Shown here piece after piece: positions 23,501 through 37,800 of a DNA stretch of 64,000 nucleotides. The translations under genes were made by a program, and so were the position numbers. How positions within the stretch are numbered: position 1 is the stretch's first letter; the number at the start of each line of letters is the position of its first letter. The stretch spans positions 22,623,345 through 22,687,344 of the forward strand of contig OX243814.1 of assembly GCA_945859605.1 (NCBI GenBank). Reading direction: 5' to 3'. The DNA comes from Lumbricus rubellus (Eukaryota > Annelida > Clitellata > Crassiclitellata > Lumbricidae). Below the pieces are notes generated by a model, which saw only the letters and a program-made list of their open reading frames with translations, was not told the origin of the DNA and did not search any database.

Positions 23501-26500
23501 CAAAAAGATTGGACAGCACTGTCATACAGGATAACCTTTGTGTGACAGTGGCTGTGCAGATGTCAAGGCATGCACCTCCAACTATAATTACGATTTCGGT
23601 GCTTGGGTCATTGTTGACCATTCAAACATGTACTTTCTTCCTGTAAGCTTTTTCTACACAATTATTGGAATTGCTTATTGCTATGATCAATGATCATGCA
23701 CTTGTTTGTGTCTTGTAGGCCTGGATGGAGCAACGGTAGTTCAACATCTGACTGCTTATCACTAAGTCTTCAGATGCTTCAGTCACTTCTTGAGGTGAAG
23801 TTCTAACAAAGTTCTAATATACACAACAATGAGTTGCATAGTTAGACTTTAATTATGAAGCCTGTTTATAATTTTGTGTACAGTAAAGGAATAAAAAAAG
23901 AACATGCCAAGTTAGCTAAATGCATTCTATGTACACGTACTCGTAATAACCGTGCAGTACATAATTGTTTCAAAAGAAACTTCACTCTACTTTTTAAACA
24001 ATGGTTAATCTGGTATTCAATGAATGTGCGCTGGTTCAATGAGTTCCGAATGGGTTGCTATGTGCTGAAAGGAACATTGTTGTCGCTCAGCGGTCATTCT
24101 GCCGCTGAAGATTTCTTCCCCGGACGTGGGAGGATGTCGCAAAATTGCATTTACGACTGCCACTTCTTGTGGCGTTGACTAGCGAATGCGCCATAAACTC
24201 TTTAGAAACGTTGTCCAAACTCTTGGACACCACTTTTAACAGTTGCCATTGACAGTCATAAAGGACTGAAATGACTGGAAGAGCAGTTCGTCGCACGCCT
24301 GTACAGCATGCTCGGGAGTACCGTCTTTGACTTCCGTTGGGTACACGTTTTCGACTTCCAGTGGCTACACGTTTTTGATACTTTAAACCAGTGGTTCCCA
24401 ACCCGTGGCCCGCGGGCCAAAAGTGGCCCGCCAGGCCTAAGAAAATGGCCCTCATCTCTCAAAGAATTAACAAAAATATATGAATAATAACAATTTGGAC
24501 AGGATAAAACACATAATTAATTTTTATTTCAAATTATTTTGTTTTGATGGTTTTGAATAACATCAAACATTGTACTTTGAATTAATTATAACAATTTTTA
24601 TATGCTTTTAGTTAGTGAAATTTTTGGCCCCCATAATGTCCTTCAACTAAGAAAAAGTGGCCCTTGTGTCCTTTCACTTAGATAAAGTGGCCCTAAAGGC
24701 AAAAAAGGTTGGGAACCACTGCTTTAAACGTTCAGCTCCTGAAAGACTTTGGCCACACTGGCAAAGCCGATCCCTCGTTAATAAATAAATAAGAGAGAAG
24801 GATCCAGCTTTGACGAGGGCCTATGACAACAGGGGCCGATGCTCTCGACAAAAATTTGTTCGGCATCTTACAGCACTAGTGAACAATGAACATGGACAAT
24901 TTTGTTTCAAATGTCTGCAAGATTTGACACCAAATTTGCTAAGAAGACAGTCATCAAAGCCTATGTGTGACGTAAGCAGTTACAGAGGAAGAAAATAATT
25001 AATATTATTATCAACTTCAGCTGTTTCAAATACCAAATTTCGCAAATTTATTCTCAGGAAATATTTTACTTGCCCTGCAGCGATTGCGAATAAAATAAAT
25101 GTTCAGACTAAATTCGTTAAATTCATAGTTGTAAAAAACGTTTTTTTCCGTTTTTTATTCTCTCCCAAAAAACGTCTTTTTTTCTTTTTTTATTTTTTCC
25201 ATGGTTTTTTTATTGTTTTTTTAAATTTTTTCTTTATCTATATTTATACATTTACTTTCTATTATTATTTTCCTTAATTTTTATTTTTTCTGATATTTCC
25301 TATGTTTTCCGCCAACTCTCAAGGATCCAGCTAACTAAAGTCATTATTTCATCGTTTAACATAATCATTTAAGAGATGTAGTAGGTTCCTAATCAAGATT
25401 TTCATGGTTAAAATGCGGTTTTAGATGTAGCAAAGTCAAATTATTTTCCGTTTCGGTTTTTTATCGTTTTTTTGTGGTTTTTTTATTATTTTTAAAAAAC
25501 GTGGTTTTTTACCGTTTTTTTCCGTTTTCATCGTTTTTTACATCTATGGTTAAATTTAAGTCTAGAAAATTCATTGCAGAATGTTGCTGTATGATTTTAC
25601 TCTAAGACTTTACTTCATCTCACTTTTAAAATCCATATACGGCTCAAAGTAGAACCTCAGAAGGACAATTTTTGATGCTGCAACTGCGAGTAGTGTTCTT
25701 CTAGCACTTAAAGCCTCAATTTCCTCATATCCTCATATATTTATATAGGCCTTAGGCCTAGTCAATTGTTTCACAGATCGAGATTGCTTTGGTACGTTTA
25801 TTTTGAAATTATTGATAAAGAATTTGATGCAAACAAGAGATCAAAATGTACTCCATTTGACAAGAAATGCTCAAAGTTGCGTCAATTTCTGGGCTTCCGT
25901 TCCAGCTCCACTTGATGAGCTTGTGGCGCTCTCCCATATCTCTAGTCATTAGGGGGAGGCTTCTTTTCTTCGGCGATCATGCCTTTGTGCGTTAACTTCT
26001 CAGAATGTTGCTCCTAACTTCTAGACCGTGGTTGCGCCCCTGCTCTGATTAGTTTCTCTCATGTGATTTTATGCCAATTTATGATTACAATCAACTGATA
26101 TTGATGATTTGCTATTGCTGGGTGTCTATAGTTTGGTTTGTTTCTAGAACCATTTTTAATGTGCCTTAGATCGTTTCGGCCTTCCATGTTGGTCGCGGTG
26201 GGATGTCCATGTCCTACATGGGAAGAGGAATTACTCGATGCACTGCCTTGTGCTTGAGACATCTGGCACAAGAAATGGCCAAACAGCTTCACAGCCAGGT
26301 AGTTTGTTTTCACATTCCATTGTATTCATGTATGTATGTATAAGCACTTGTTATAGCGCTCTTTCAAGATTACTGTTCAGAGGTGCTTCTGACTACAGTG
26401 CGGACACTGAATCGGAGTTTCACTCCAAAACGTATTAGCAATTGAGAGTGAAGGACTTGCTCAGGGTTCCTATGTGGCGGCTTGAGGTGGATTCGAACCC

Positions 26501-29500
26501 ACAGCCTTCCGGCTCCAAGGCACCGTGTGCGTGGTGGTGTAGTGTTGGGTTCAATAGGAGGATCTGAATGAACAGTTTTATGGTATGTGTTGATTCTTAC
26601 ATGGTTGGCTGAACATTCTTAATCATTGTTCCTAATTAGGTTTATTTCTTTTCAGATACTCTTTTAAAGAGGGTTCTTGTTGATAGGCTCATACCTAATA
26701 ATGTTTTACCTTATATTACCTGTGCAGGACTGGCCAAGGAACTGGTTATTCACAAGGCATGCCATGGTTGACAGTGTAGGAGAATCCGGATTGCACTGGC
26801 TGTTCCCGCTCTGGTGTTATAGAGACACAGAGGTGAGCTGACTACTGGCTAAGACCAATTCATGAGTAATGATCACAGTATATTGTGGTAGTGGTGATAG
26901 TGATGATCAATGACAGTTATGTTGTTGTTTGAAGGCATGTACTGGGAAGTAAGGTAGTATTGCTAATAGAGCTTTACCAAATATTCATATTCGATTCGCT
27001 TCGAATCCGAATTGTGCTCCAAATTGTATATTCGTATTCGGCCTTATGGTTTTTTTAAAACCATATACAAATGATTAAGTTCTACATAAATTTCAGCTTG
27101 TACCAATAAATGAGATACATGAAATTAGTTTCCTTGTGATCTAGTCTCTCTTTTTAGCTTCCGGTTTGTATACAACGTGGTTCAAAAAAAGTAAGCCAAA
27201 CTGTGTTTCATATATCTCTAATGCCTGATAGCATATCACGCTAATATTTTTCAAATATTTACAGAATTGGACCAAGAATATGATTGCAAGATTTCATGAT
27301 ATAAAGTTGAACGGATAAAAAGATATGAATCTTTCAACTTCATATGCCGAAATTTCAGTTTACATGCAATTTGTGTTAGATTCAATAAAATGTAAGTCAA
27401 ACTGTTTTTCTTATATCTCTAATGCCTGATGATTAATCATTCTAAAATTTTCCCAATATATAGAGAATTGAACTAACAATATGCTTCCAACAGTATGGTT
27501 TGATTAATTATTTAATTAATTAAGATGCTCAAAATGTCCTCCTCCTGCTTGCATGCAAGCCTGGGGGTGTTGGCGCCATATTTGAGCAACAGCATCGCCG
27601 ATTATCCTCTATTCCAGGCCATCCCATACTTCCAACAAGCGTTGCTTCAGATCGTTTATATCATGGATTGTTGTCTGGTAGACTCGGTCTTGCATCGCGG
27701 TCCACACTTTATAGTCAACAGGATTCAAATCTGGGCTGTTCGGAGGTCATAATGTGGGAGAAATGAAGTCTGGCGTCTCTCTTGTCAGCATTTCGATGGT
27801 TTCCATGACTCTGTGGGCTGGGGCACTGTCCTGTTGAAAAACAAAGCAGCCTTCTGGGGCTAGATTTCTGATTACAGGGATAAGATGTTGTGACACCAGA
27901 ACGTCGCGATAATAGGCTCCATTAATTTTCACTCCAAGATCAATGAAGACTAAAATAGGAATGGCCAAGCATCGAAACCGCAATGGACACCATAACACAC
28001 TTGCTGAAAACTGATATTTCGGGAGATGAAGTTGAAATATGCATATCTTTCTATTCGTTCAAATTTTTGACATGATATTTTGGAATTCTATTCTTGGTTC
28101 AATTCGCTAAATATTGGGAAATTTTTTAGCATGATTAATCGTTATTTATTATTTCGCGAGTGCTCTAGTCGCTTCTGACTTCAGCCAATGTCTCGCATCC
28201 TTTAGACTTTAGAGATGTAAGAAAAACATCAAGACCTAATGAGAAAGGTTTCAGAATTGGCCTACAATTTCAGTGGTGGCCCCAGATCTACGGGCCCTAT
28301 TTTGATCAATTTCGCCAGGTCGCGTCAAGGCTGTAAGGTGAGTTAGACAACTCATGTCAGCACTGATACAGTATAGAGAAATTTCTTTCAGATGACAGCT
28401 TCAGATGCTGCCATTGTAGTTTTGAAATTCTAAAATTGCTGGTGATGAGGGGCACATAGCCTACCTTCCCAAACCCTTTTCTTGCATGTTTGCCTCCTCC
28501 CCCTTCAGAAACCTTAAATCTTCTTCTGGACTAGATCACAATCTGAACGCTGATTGAGAGAGTGATCTCAATTATTATGAAGACTGCTGCACTGAGTACA
28601 CTGACGACCAGAGCAGATTGGAGATTTCTATATTGAAGTCTATAGGCCTATTGATCAGTAAATTTAACTGTGATGACACCTGCATCGATATGTTCGAAAA
28701 GCATTCGCACAACAGAGCTTAACTAAAAAATCACTGTTCCAAGAAATATCAGTAACTTTGAACTTCGTCAATTCGTAGGCCTATTAACTAAACCAAAGCC
28801 CACTAAATATATTGTAAACAACAATAGCCTAAGTACTATAATAGTTACTCTTCACTGGAGTATTTCCTATGCGTTTCTTATACGCCTAGTCCTGTAATTG
28901 AGGAATTTCAAAAAGTGTCCCGGTTTTTGATGTAAGAAAATGGTCACCCTATATTAAATATACAGGGTGGGCCAAAAAAAAACCCCTAATGGTGGGTGGC
29001 TTCACTAAAAGTGGTATAACTTTTGTTCTGTTTGAAATATTTTGATGAAATGTGGCCATCATGTGTAAATATGAATTATCTTTAAGGCTGTAAAATTTCA
29101 TTTCGAAATTCTCACCTCTGACCCAGTTATTGGCAAAAAACCTAGGGGGGGGGTCTTGTTTAGACCCACCCTGTATATCTTTGACTGAATTTAAGAATAG
29201 AATACTTGGTGTATTTGTAACAATAATAAGGTTTCCATTCTCAGGTTAGAGCTGCTGGTGTTGGTATCGCAGTGGCTTTGGCATCCACGGAGTCTGGTCG
29301 AATCACCATGACAACTCAGTGCCATAGCATTCCAGGAGGAATCTGGGCAGTGGCTTTTGGTGTACTTCTTGACTCCTTGGAGTGTAGTCTGGTGCGACAG
29401 CAGGTAACATCATTTGAAACTCTCTAAGAATGGAATGAACTTTTGTGAAAAATGCATTTAGAAATTATCTCCAATTAGGCGTGGACCTTGTCCAAAAGCG

Positions 29501-31819
29501 GGACGATGTGAGAAGGCAATAGCTGTTGAGCAGAGGAAGTCACAGTGCATGCTGTTGTACCTTGGTCGTGTTATTTCATCACTGGTGGCTGGTGATTGGT
29601 CCGCATCGCCTCCCCCCCCATTGTAGATAAAAAATATCAGGTTGTTGTAAAGGTGGGTTGTCTATGGAGGAATCATGTCTGTTAGACGAAGTAGGTGATG
29701 GTATCTGAATTTCCTTACAGTTACAGTGAGTACAGTGGGAACAGACAGAAAACAGTGGATTACAAAATTTTTCCTCCTTTTGTGCGGTGCGACCTGGACC
29801 CTTTACCACATGTGTACATATGATTCATCTGACGTGATTTATAGAATACTTCAATTTAGGGGCCTGTTTATCTTCGAAGACATGTTCAATGTCATTGGCA
29901 AGCGAAATTCCTAAGCTGAAACCCCTGAAGAAATTTTTTTTACCACCCACACCCCCAATACAAGGGGGTTGCCATAAAAATTTTACAAAATTATTGTATT
30001 ATATCCAGAAAAATTCTAGTTTGGCTATAACAACAATACCGTGAAACAGTTCATGAAAACTAATTCCATGTTGGGTGATAGTAAAGACAAAATTTATTCC
30101 GCGCTAAAGGAATATACCAAAGACTAAAGGAGAAGGCCCAGCGGAGGGAAGAGTGGCGACATTGGACAGCCGAACCTGCCTAGGGGCAGAGAACCAGAAG
30201 AAGAAGCGCTAAAGGGTTAAAATCGTGGAAAATTATGGAATTCGTCTTTGTAAAATTCTAGGACAGGACAACCTGGTAAAACAGGTTTCCTTAGTTGTTT
30301 AAAACTTTTTCTTTAAATGTGATTTAAAAAAAATTATATTGTTTTATTCAGTTTTTTTTATATTTTATGTAACTTTATTTATTTATTTACTCAATTTTAC
30401 TGTCTGTTATTATTTTCCTTTTAAATTAAAAAATATATTCCTTACATTTTCACTGCACTCTCAAGGATTCTAGGGGCACGAATTGTTGATTTTGTCTACA
30501 TGTATACATGTAGTTGATAATATTCAGAAAACACTGCAATGTGTGAAATAAGAATCAGATGGTCAATTATTGTGTCAAAAGCAAATTAAGTGATGGGTCT
30601 GCTCTTTCAGGTTCAGGGATGTCACTAGCATTGGCACCTCTCAAATATGCTGATGTTTCTCGACCCAATTATTGCACATGCCATGCTCAAGGTTAGGCTC
30701 CCAACGATATTATCAACTACATGTATAGACAATATCAACAATTCGTGCCCCTAGAATTATGTAGTACTATGTCCACTTAAAAAAAAAAAATCAACCTAAC
30801 GCTATATCCGTTATGGCGGTGACATGGGTTATGTCCTCAGCCGTCTAGCTTAACTGGAAACGCTTTGTAAAGCTCTACATGTATATGCCAGTACAGAATA
30901 GTTCTAAGTCCATAAATTTGTAAGGTCTTTCAAAGCTATAGAGGCACATGTCCACAACCAATAGAAACTGTAATTTGTGTCACGTGCTTGTTAGGTGACA
31001 TGGGCTTAAGTCCTCAAAAATACACAGTGATTGAGGGGTGTGTGAAATATTTCTATACTGCTCTATGTCCATAGCCAATAAATGTTGATGTGGAAACTCT
31101 AATAGTTATCAGTTATGAGTGGCAAATGTCATAACCGAGGTGCCGATGCGGCTGAATTTATCCACTCGGAAGATAACTCATTGAAATCGCGACTGATGTA
31201 ACATGCTCAAATTGATGCAGGTAGAGTAGGATTTGGCATCGTTATGAATTGGTTGAAAAGGAATATTATTTATTGCTCAGAAAGAAAAATGGGCTTGGCG
31301 AATTCCAATGCCGTTTTGAACTTGTCGTCCTATGTGAGCTTGGATTTTCTACAATGTCCACCCTGAAATGCACACATACGAGAACCAATTTTGTCGGTTG
31401 AGAATGAATTATAGTGTGTATCTTTATGATTTGTCCGAGACTGAAACTGTTACACAATACGCAATGCTACGCATGTATGCGAATCTATCAGGCACAAGTT
31501 TTGCAATATACTTGATGATACTTTTACACAGCATGTGTAAATTTTCCGTAGCACTGATCGAGAATGCAGTATATTTTAAAAATTTCGTCTATCTGTCAGA
31601 AATAATTATTGACAAAATACAGGTGAGATGCTGTTGTTTTTCTTGATCTTTTGAGGAATGTTATTTGCTTTTTGTTAAACTGAATAGGCAGCATTGTTGT
31701 TGGTCAACCTGACATCTCAATCAATGCCAAGTGGAACTGTGCTGCAGACAACACCTGACACTGTCTGGCAAGGTCCTATAGTAATGAATGAAGAGACACA
31801 GGCAAGTGTTATCATCATT

Positions 31820-31853
<34 letters not shown>

Positions 31854-34800
31854 CCACAGATTACAGGACACTTTTTAGCGACAGACACATGGGTTGTACA
31901 CAAATCATTTGTTTCAGAATTCAATACACTTAGGCTCATTTTTTTCTTTTCAAATTGATATTAACTAAAATAAAATTTAATTACTTGAACGTTAAACCAA
32001 CTGTCAAGAGGTTGAGATAATAATAATATTAATAATACTAAAATGATATCAACTGTAATAAAATACAATTGTGAGCAATTAGACAATTTTAGAAGTTGGT
32101 CAATTGCTCCACATCTGATTATATAGCTAACATTTATGCTTGTCATAAGGGTATGCAATAGACCAATGACAGCAACACTGTTCTGATGATGGCAAAATGT
32201 CTATTAGTCTTATCCTGATTCTTTGGTCAGAAGAATGGATGCCATGTGCTTTCTGAATTTGTGGTGACATTAATTAATAATATTCGCGCAGCATTTTAAG
32301 TATCAGCAAAGTGGAATCTGAGAGATGGATGTGTCGCTTAGGAGTATTTTCTGTCACATTTGAATGCAAAATCTTTATTCTTTCGTAAGAAGAATGGGTG
32401 CAAGTCAGATGAATATGCCCAGACTCCGCTCATTCTCCTCCTTTCCCCTCTCATTATGTATCAGTCTGTAGGTCCCTACAAGTCAAAGACAAGGGCATAA
32501 CTTTCCCCCAAATAGTGGTTATGACTATTCCACTGCTCACTAAATTTTCTTTCTCTCCACCCTCGCCTGATGCGTTATCCATCCCTCAGTCAAATTTATT
32601 ATACTTTGTTTGCTACTTTCGGTCACCCGCAAAGTTGGACTCGAATAGCAGAATACATGTTTACTCGGGCTTTTTTTAACGTGCAGTTCTACACAAAACG
32701 TGCAGTTCTAAATGAATTTGTGCAGTTGTAGAAGCACTGCTAGCAAAAAGGTCATTGCCCTCTGATTGCAAGTAATTTACCTATTAGATTTTGGCACGTG
32801 CTGTGGTAGACATCAATCATTTCTCATAAAATATAGGAGTCATGACCGTTTGACTTATTGCTATCTTATATGCATGTATGTATGTATGTGCACTTGTATG
32901 ATTGTTTGCTATTCTGTTAGCTTTTCATTTTTAATATCTATTGATCTTGATGATGTTAATAAAACTCACTTGACTGTGGTGTGGGTATGTTGTTCTTCTT
33001 TGAAGAGTCCATTGTTATTTGTGTGTATATAGACATCTCTAGTTGGTCTGTCTGCACTGCTCATCCTCTTGCACCACACAGAGTTCTATGACAAAGTGCG
33101 TGCACTGCTCAACAGCATCTATACACATCCTATGATCCATGCCACTTCTCGGAATTTCTCCAACTCAACTCATCTGATGACCATGGACTCTCAACTTACA
33201 GTCACTACATCTGGTAGGTTTCTGGTTTTCAGCCTAAGATTACTTCATTACTGGTATCTTCAGTTGAATTAACCTTAGAATGGTTAGTAAGCCTATGAAG
33301 ATACCGTTATAATAGATTAGCCTTTCTCCATCGTTTTGACCAGTGCCGGGAGTGCCCTATTCAGTTATTTTAAGCAGAATTAGTTTGTCCAATTTTAGAT
33401 AGTGTTTTGGATGAGTAAGTTATTGTTGATGTTATCCTTCTGGTTGTGAATTCTTCAACAAGGTTTTAATAGACTGAAAGCTTCTTATTTTTTGACCTAG
33501 TACTTTGTCATTGAGTATTTGCATGCACTTCAATTCTACTTAAAATTACTTCATTATTCTGCTCCTAGTGCCACCACCACCACTACCACCACCACCACCA
33601 CCCTAGTATATTCTTTCACCACTGTCCATCTCGACTATTTACTTCTCACTCTGGCCTCCCATCTAATTGAATAGCATGGCTCGACCGAATTTTGTGCTCT
33701 GCAACAGCAAATTTGGGGGATTTGACTTTTTGTCAACGCATTGAGTATAGGATCGCTGATCTGGTGCGATGATGCCATGCTACGTGCAAGGTTGCCACCC
33801 TTCTGCTGTGCAGACAAAATATGAACTTAGTTCCTTTCGCACAGACTGACTATGTAAAATTGAGCCTTTTTCACAGCGGGCCCAGTGGTCTGAGATGTGC
33901 TCTCCTAGGGGCTACACCTGGTCCCTGGATCTTTTTCTGAAACTTTTTTATTGAACTCAATACTGTACTCTTTTGCCATTCAGGAGTTACGAGTGCATCG
34001 GTGTAGTCTCTTGAGAAGGCAATGTAAGCATTCATGAATGAATTTATTTGTGAATGAAGTGTCCTCAATTTAGTACTCGTGAAAAAAACTGCCTAGTGGG
34101 AACTGCCATTGACCCACCCTATACTGTTTTATGTCCTGGCTGGATGCCCTTCCCAATCCACAGTATTACAGTAAATAAAAATGAAATAAAGTAACAAAGG
34201 GAATACAGTAAGCAAACAATTGTTACTACAAACAATTGTGTTTTTTTTTATATTTAAGTGGATAAATAACCTTTTAAACAACTTTTTCCTAAGCCAATGG
34301 AGGTTTTAATCCCTAACCTCCATCCCTTGTCTACGCCACTGTCCCTCTTTGATTTGTTCAATTCAGATCTGACATCTATAAATCTGTGTATTGAAAGATT
34401 AATTTGCATTAATTTGCAGGTTCAGCCACTCCTGATGTGAACACGAGAATGCTTGTTGACCTTGGCTCTATATCTCAGGTTGGTTCTTACCACTTGTATG
34501 CAAAATGGCTTTTGAATTATCTTCTCTATGATCCACTGCTACATATATATATTATATGTATATATAAAATTATATGTATGCATAATGAACTTTGAACTCT
34601 TCCAAAACCCAGTTGATTTGGTTTGGCACTCCTCAACAGCTTCAAAAACTTGACTACACACTGCTCTCTCAAACTTTTCCTCACTTCAACTTCTCCTCCA
34701 GTGTTCGTGACCTAGGTGTCACCCTAGATAGTTCTCTTACCTTCACTGAGCACATTGCCAATCTTACTCGCTCTTCCTACTTCCAGCTAAGGCGTCTCAG

Positions 34801-37800
34801 GGCTATTCGCAAATCTGTCACATCTTCGATCTTTACCTCAATTGTTCATGCTTTTGTATGTTCTCGGATTGACTATTGTAATTCTGTCCTTATTGGTCTA
34901 CCCAAGGTTCGCCTAGCTCCTCTGCAATCTGTACTCAATGCTGCCGCTAGGCTCATTGCCCGCCTTCCTCGATTCTCCCACATTTCTTCATTCATGACTG
35001 AACAACTTCACTGGCTTCCATTCTCGACCCGTCTTCAATTTAAGGTCCTAATTTTGGTCATCAAGTCTCAAATGGGTCTTGCTCCGAAGTATCTGTGTGA
35101 TAAGATACTTTGCCCCCTTTCTGCCACTTCGCTGCGTCATCTTAGGTTCTCTGATCGGCTTGACCTCTTTGTCCCGCGAGTCAGGACCGCCATGGCGCAA
35201 TCCAGATCATTTGCCTGCATTGGTCCCTCCCTATGGAATGGGCTTCCCCCATCAGTTCGCTCTGCCATCCTCTCTGGTAATGTATCCTCATCTTTCTCTC
35301 GTCTAAAAACTTGCCTTTTTTCTCGGAGATGAACGCACTGGGAGCGCTTCTGAAAGGCTCTTGCTGCAAGAAGCGCTTTATAAATTGTCAGATAAGATAT
35401 ATATATATATATAAATATATAATATATAAATCAATTCACGCATTCTGTCTGGTCTCCAAAGCACAGTTGGGAAATGCCCCTATATACCTCCCAAACTATA
35501 GCAAAAGTCCTTATCTGCATCTTCATCTCGCTCAATGCGTTCTGCAGATCATCTTGATCTTTTTGTTCCCAGCACTAGGATTGCTCTTGCCCAACATTGG
35601 GCATCTGCTGTGCTTGGTCTCTGCTTTTGGAATGACCTTCCGCCTGCACTATGGACTAAACTAATGACTAGTTTTTCCTTATCAGTCTCTCGTTCTTAAA
35701 AAAATTTCTTTTCCCCTGAAGTTTTTCGTGCTGAGAACGCCTCTGAATGGTCATTCTGTGCGAGACGTTATATAAATGTATAGATACAATACAATATATG
35801 TGTCTATATAATATACATATATATATATATACACGGTGTCCCAATTGAAGTGAGCCCCTTTTTGTTTTGGCGATATACTTGTCAATTCTAAATGAAACTC
35901 TATAAAATTTCAGAGGGTGTAAGAGGAATAAATTATCAATGTTTCCTGAAAATTGTATCCAATTCTACGAAGAGAGTCAGAAGTTAGGCCTATGCACGTT
36001 CAAACTTAGGCAACAAAAATTGTAAGTTTCCAACATGTAAAAGATAAGAAATTAGTGCTAGCGCTGTTCTTCAAAGCCGATGTTCAAAATGTCCTCCATT
36101 AGCTCGAATGCATGCTCTGAGGCGCTTTCGCCATTCATTGATTGCATTGTCAACAATCCCTTGATCAAAACGATTCCATTCTTCCACATTTCGCTGTTTG
36201 AAGTGGTCACTGGACAACGTCACATATGCCAGTTTCATAAGGCTGCGATGGGCCAGTTTCTGTTAGGAAATTCCTTTAAAAACCTTTTCGCTCCGTAATG
36301 TTTTTCTTGTCTTAAAATGTTTATTAAACTCAAATCATCTTCACTGAAAACCATTTTTATTATTGTCCCCTTACACGAAAATGAGGTAAATATGACGTCA
36401 TATTTATTAATATGTAAATCATTTAGCAAGTAAGGTTGCGGTTTCAGGGAATAATTTCCTATCTTTTTACATGTTGGCAACTTCAAATTTTGTTTGTCCA
36501 AATTTGAATGTGCATAACTTCGGACTATGTTGATAGAATTTGATAAAATTTTCAGGAAACATTTATAATTTATCCCTCTTTCACGCTGTAAAATGTTATA
36601 GAGTTTCATTTAGAATTAACAGATATATCGCCAAAACAAAAAGGAGCTCACTTCAATTGGGACACCGTGTATATATAATGAGAATGAAGATCATAATATT
36701 ATGTGATATGATTTTAATATCAGAGTTCAAGACACACTCTTGTGCAGCATGTTGCATGACTATAATAATTACGAAAGCCAGTTGGCTCTAGTTTTGTGGT
36801 ATGAATTTATAAATGTGAATTTATCATTACTTTATTTATAATTATAAATCTTATGAGCTTCCAGACACTTTATGTTCATTGTCTGTCAGCTTTGGAGATG
36901 AATCCTTTGCCATGTGTGTGTGAGCCTACTGCTGGTAATTGTACCAGTTTTTTGTGCATTGTTTTCTGCTCTTAACCTTTACCCATCCGAATTATTTTTT
37001 GCGCCAGCCCCTCCAGATCCGAATAAAATTGCATTAAATATTTGGTACAACACAATCACTTTAACTTTTTTCTTCACCATATAACACTATTCAAAGTGTT
37101 TATACATTATCATGCATAGGATAATGTTGAGGTTGTCAATTGAAATTTCCAACTTCATCCTACTTGAATTGTACTTGGGTGTGATACCGTTCGAAACAGG
37201 TGTCCGGGTGGATGCCCGGTTGACGGGACATGTCTTGCAGGGAAAGTTAGTACGTCTGCGGCACCCAGGTGTCTTCCTGTCGCTGCACACCGCGCAGTCC
37301 TTATCCTTATCCATGTGGGCTATGATGTGCAGCTTGCCGTGTGATCTTTTCAGTCGAACTGGGCCGTCCACGACGAAATTCGGTTGCACGTACGTTGCCG
37401 ACAAGCTGCTCAATCATCTTGCGGCGAAAGGTGATGTGCGACACTGCAGCGACGTTCTGCTGCTGCCTGTTTATGTTATACAGTATGAAGCTGTTGACGC
37501 ACGCCACCTCCAACAGCCAGAAGAAAGACATTCTCCACCACTTGACAGATCTTCTATTGAAATTATAGCTGGAACAGAGGTGATCGGCGCGGTCCACAGC
37601 ACCCATCTTCGCGGTGTAGTCGACAATGACCGTTGGCTTCTGGACCTGCACAACACCAGCTCTACTATGACGCTGCACAGGCTGCACTGCTGAGCCATGG
37701 AACGTGCTAAGCATCAGCACTGGACGCTTGTCTTGCCACACTAGAACCGTTGTGTTGTTGTCTCTCTGACTAATATTTATTTCTTTACTCAATGTTCATG

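Larger units (their letters stand above)
22711..23521. mobile_element. hAT-type element, family C, copy 1, with nested LINE pieces
   Basis: The ends CAGTGCTGTCCAACGTGCGG and TTGGACAGCACTG are flanked by TCCTACAG (22703-22710) and TCATACAG (23522-23529), a 7/8 match. GCGGCCC-rich subterminal sequence at both ends matches copy 2 at 46132-47044. LINE 3' fragments are nested at 23045-23155 and 23252-23425. Confidence 0.82.

Noticed and set aside
26480..26540. A tRNA gene suggested by GGATTCGAACCC
   Set aside because: There is no cloverleaf and the sequence is shared with a longer repeat at 62490-62690, so it is a SINE head.
29490..29800. Similarity between 7745-8040 and 29512-29790 as duplicated host exons
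   Set aside because: Both copies end near TTAA with CCCTTTAGCG-type termini and have no open frame or splice pattern, so a transposon is the simpler reading.
31694..31939. Frames with poly-Ile and poly-Asp
   Set aside because: Created by the TCA microsatellite; the upstream part is rotatin exon 11 read past its splice site.
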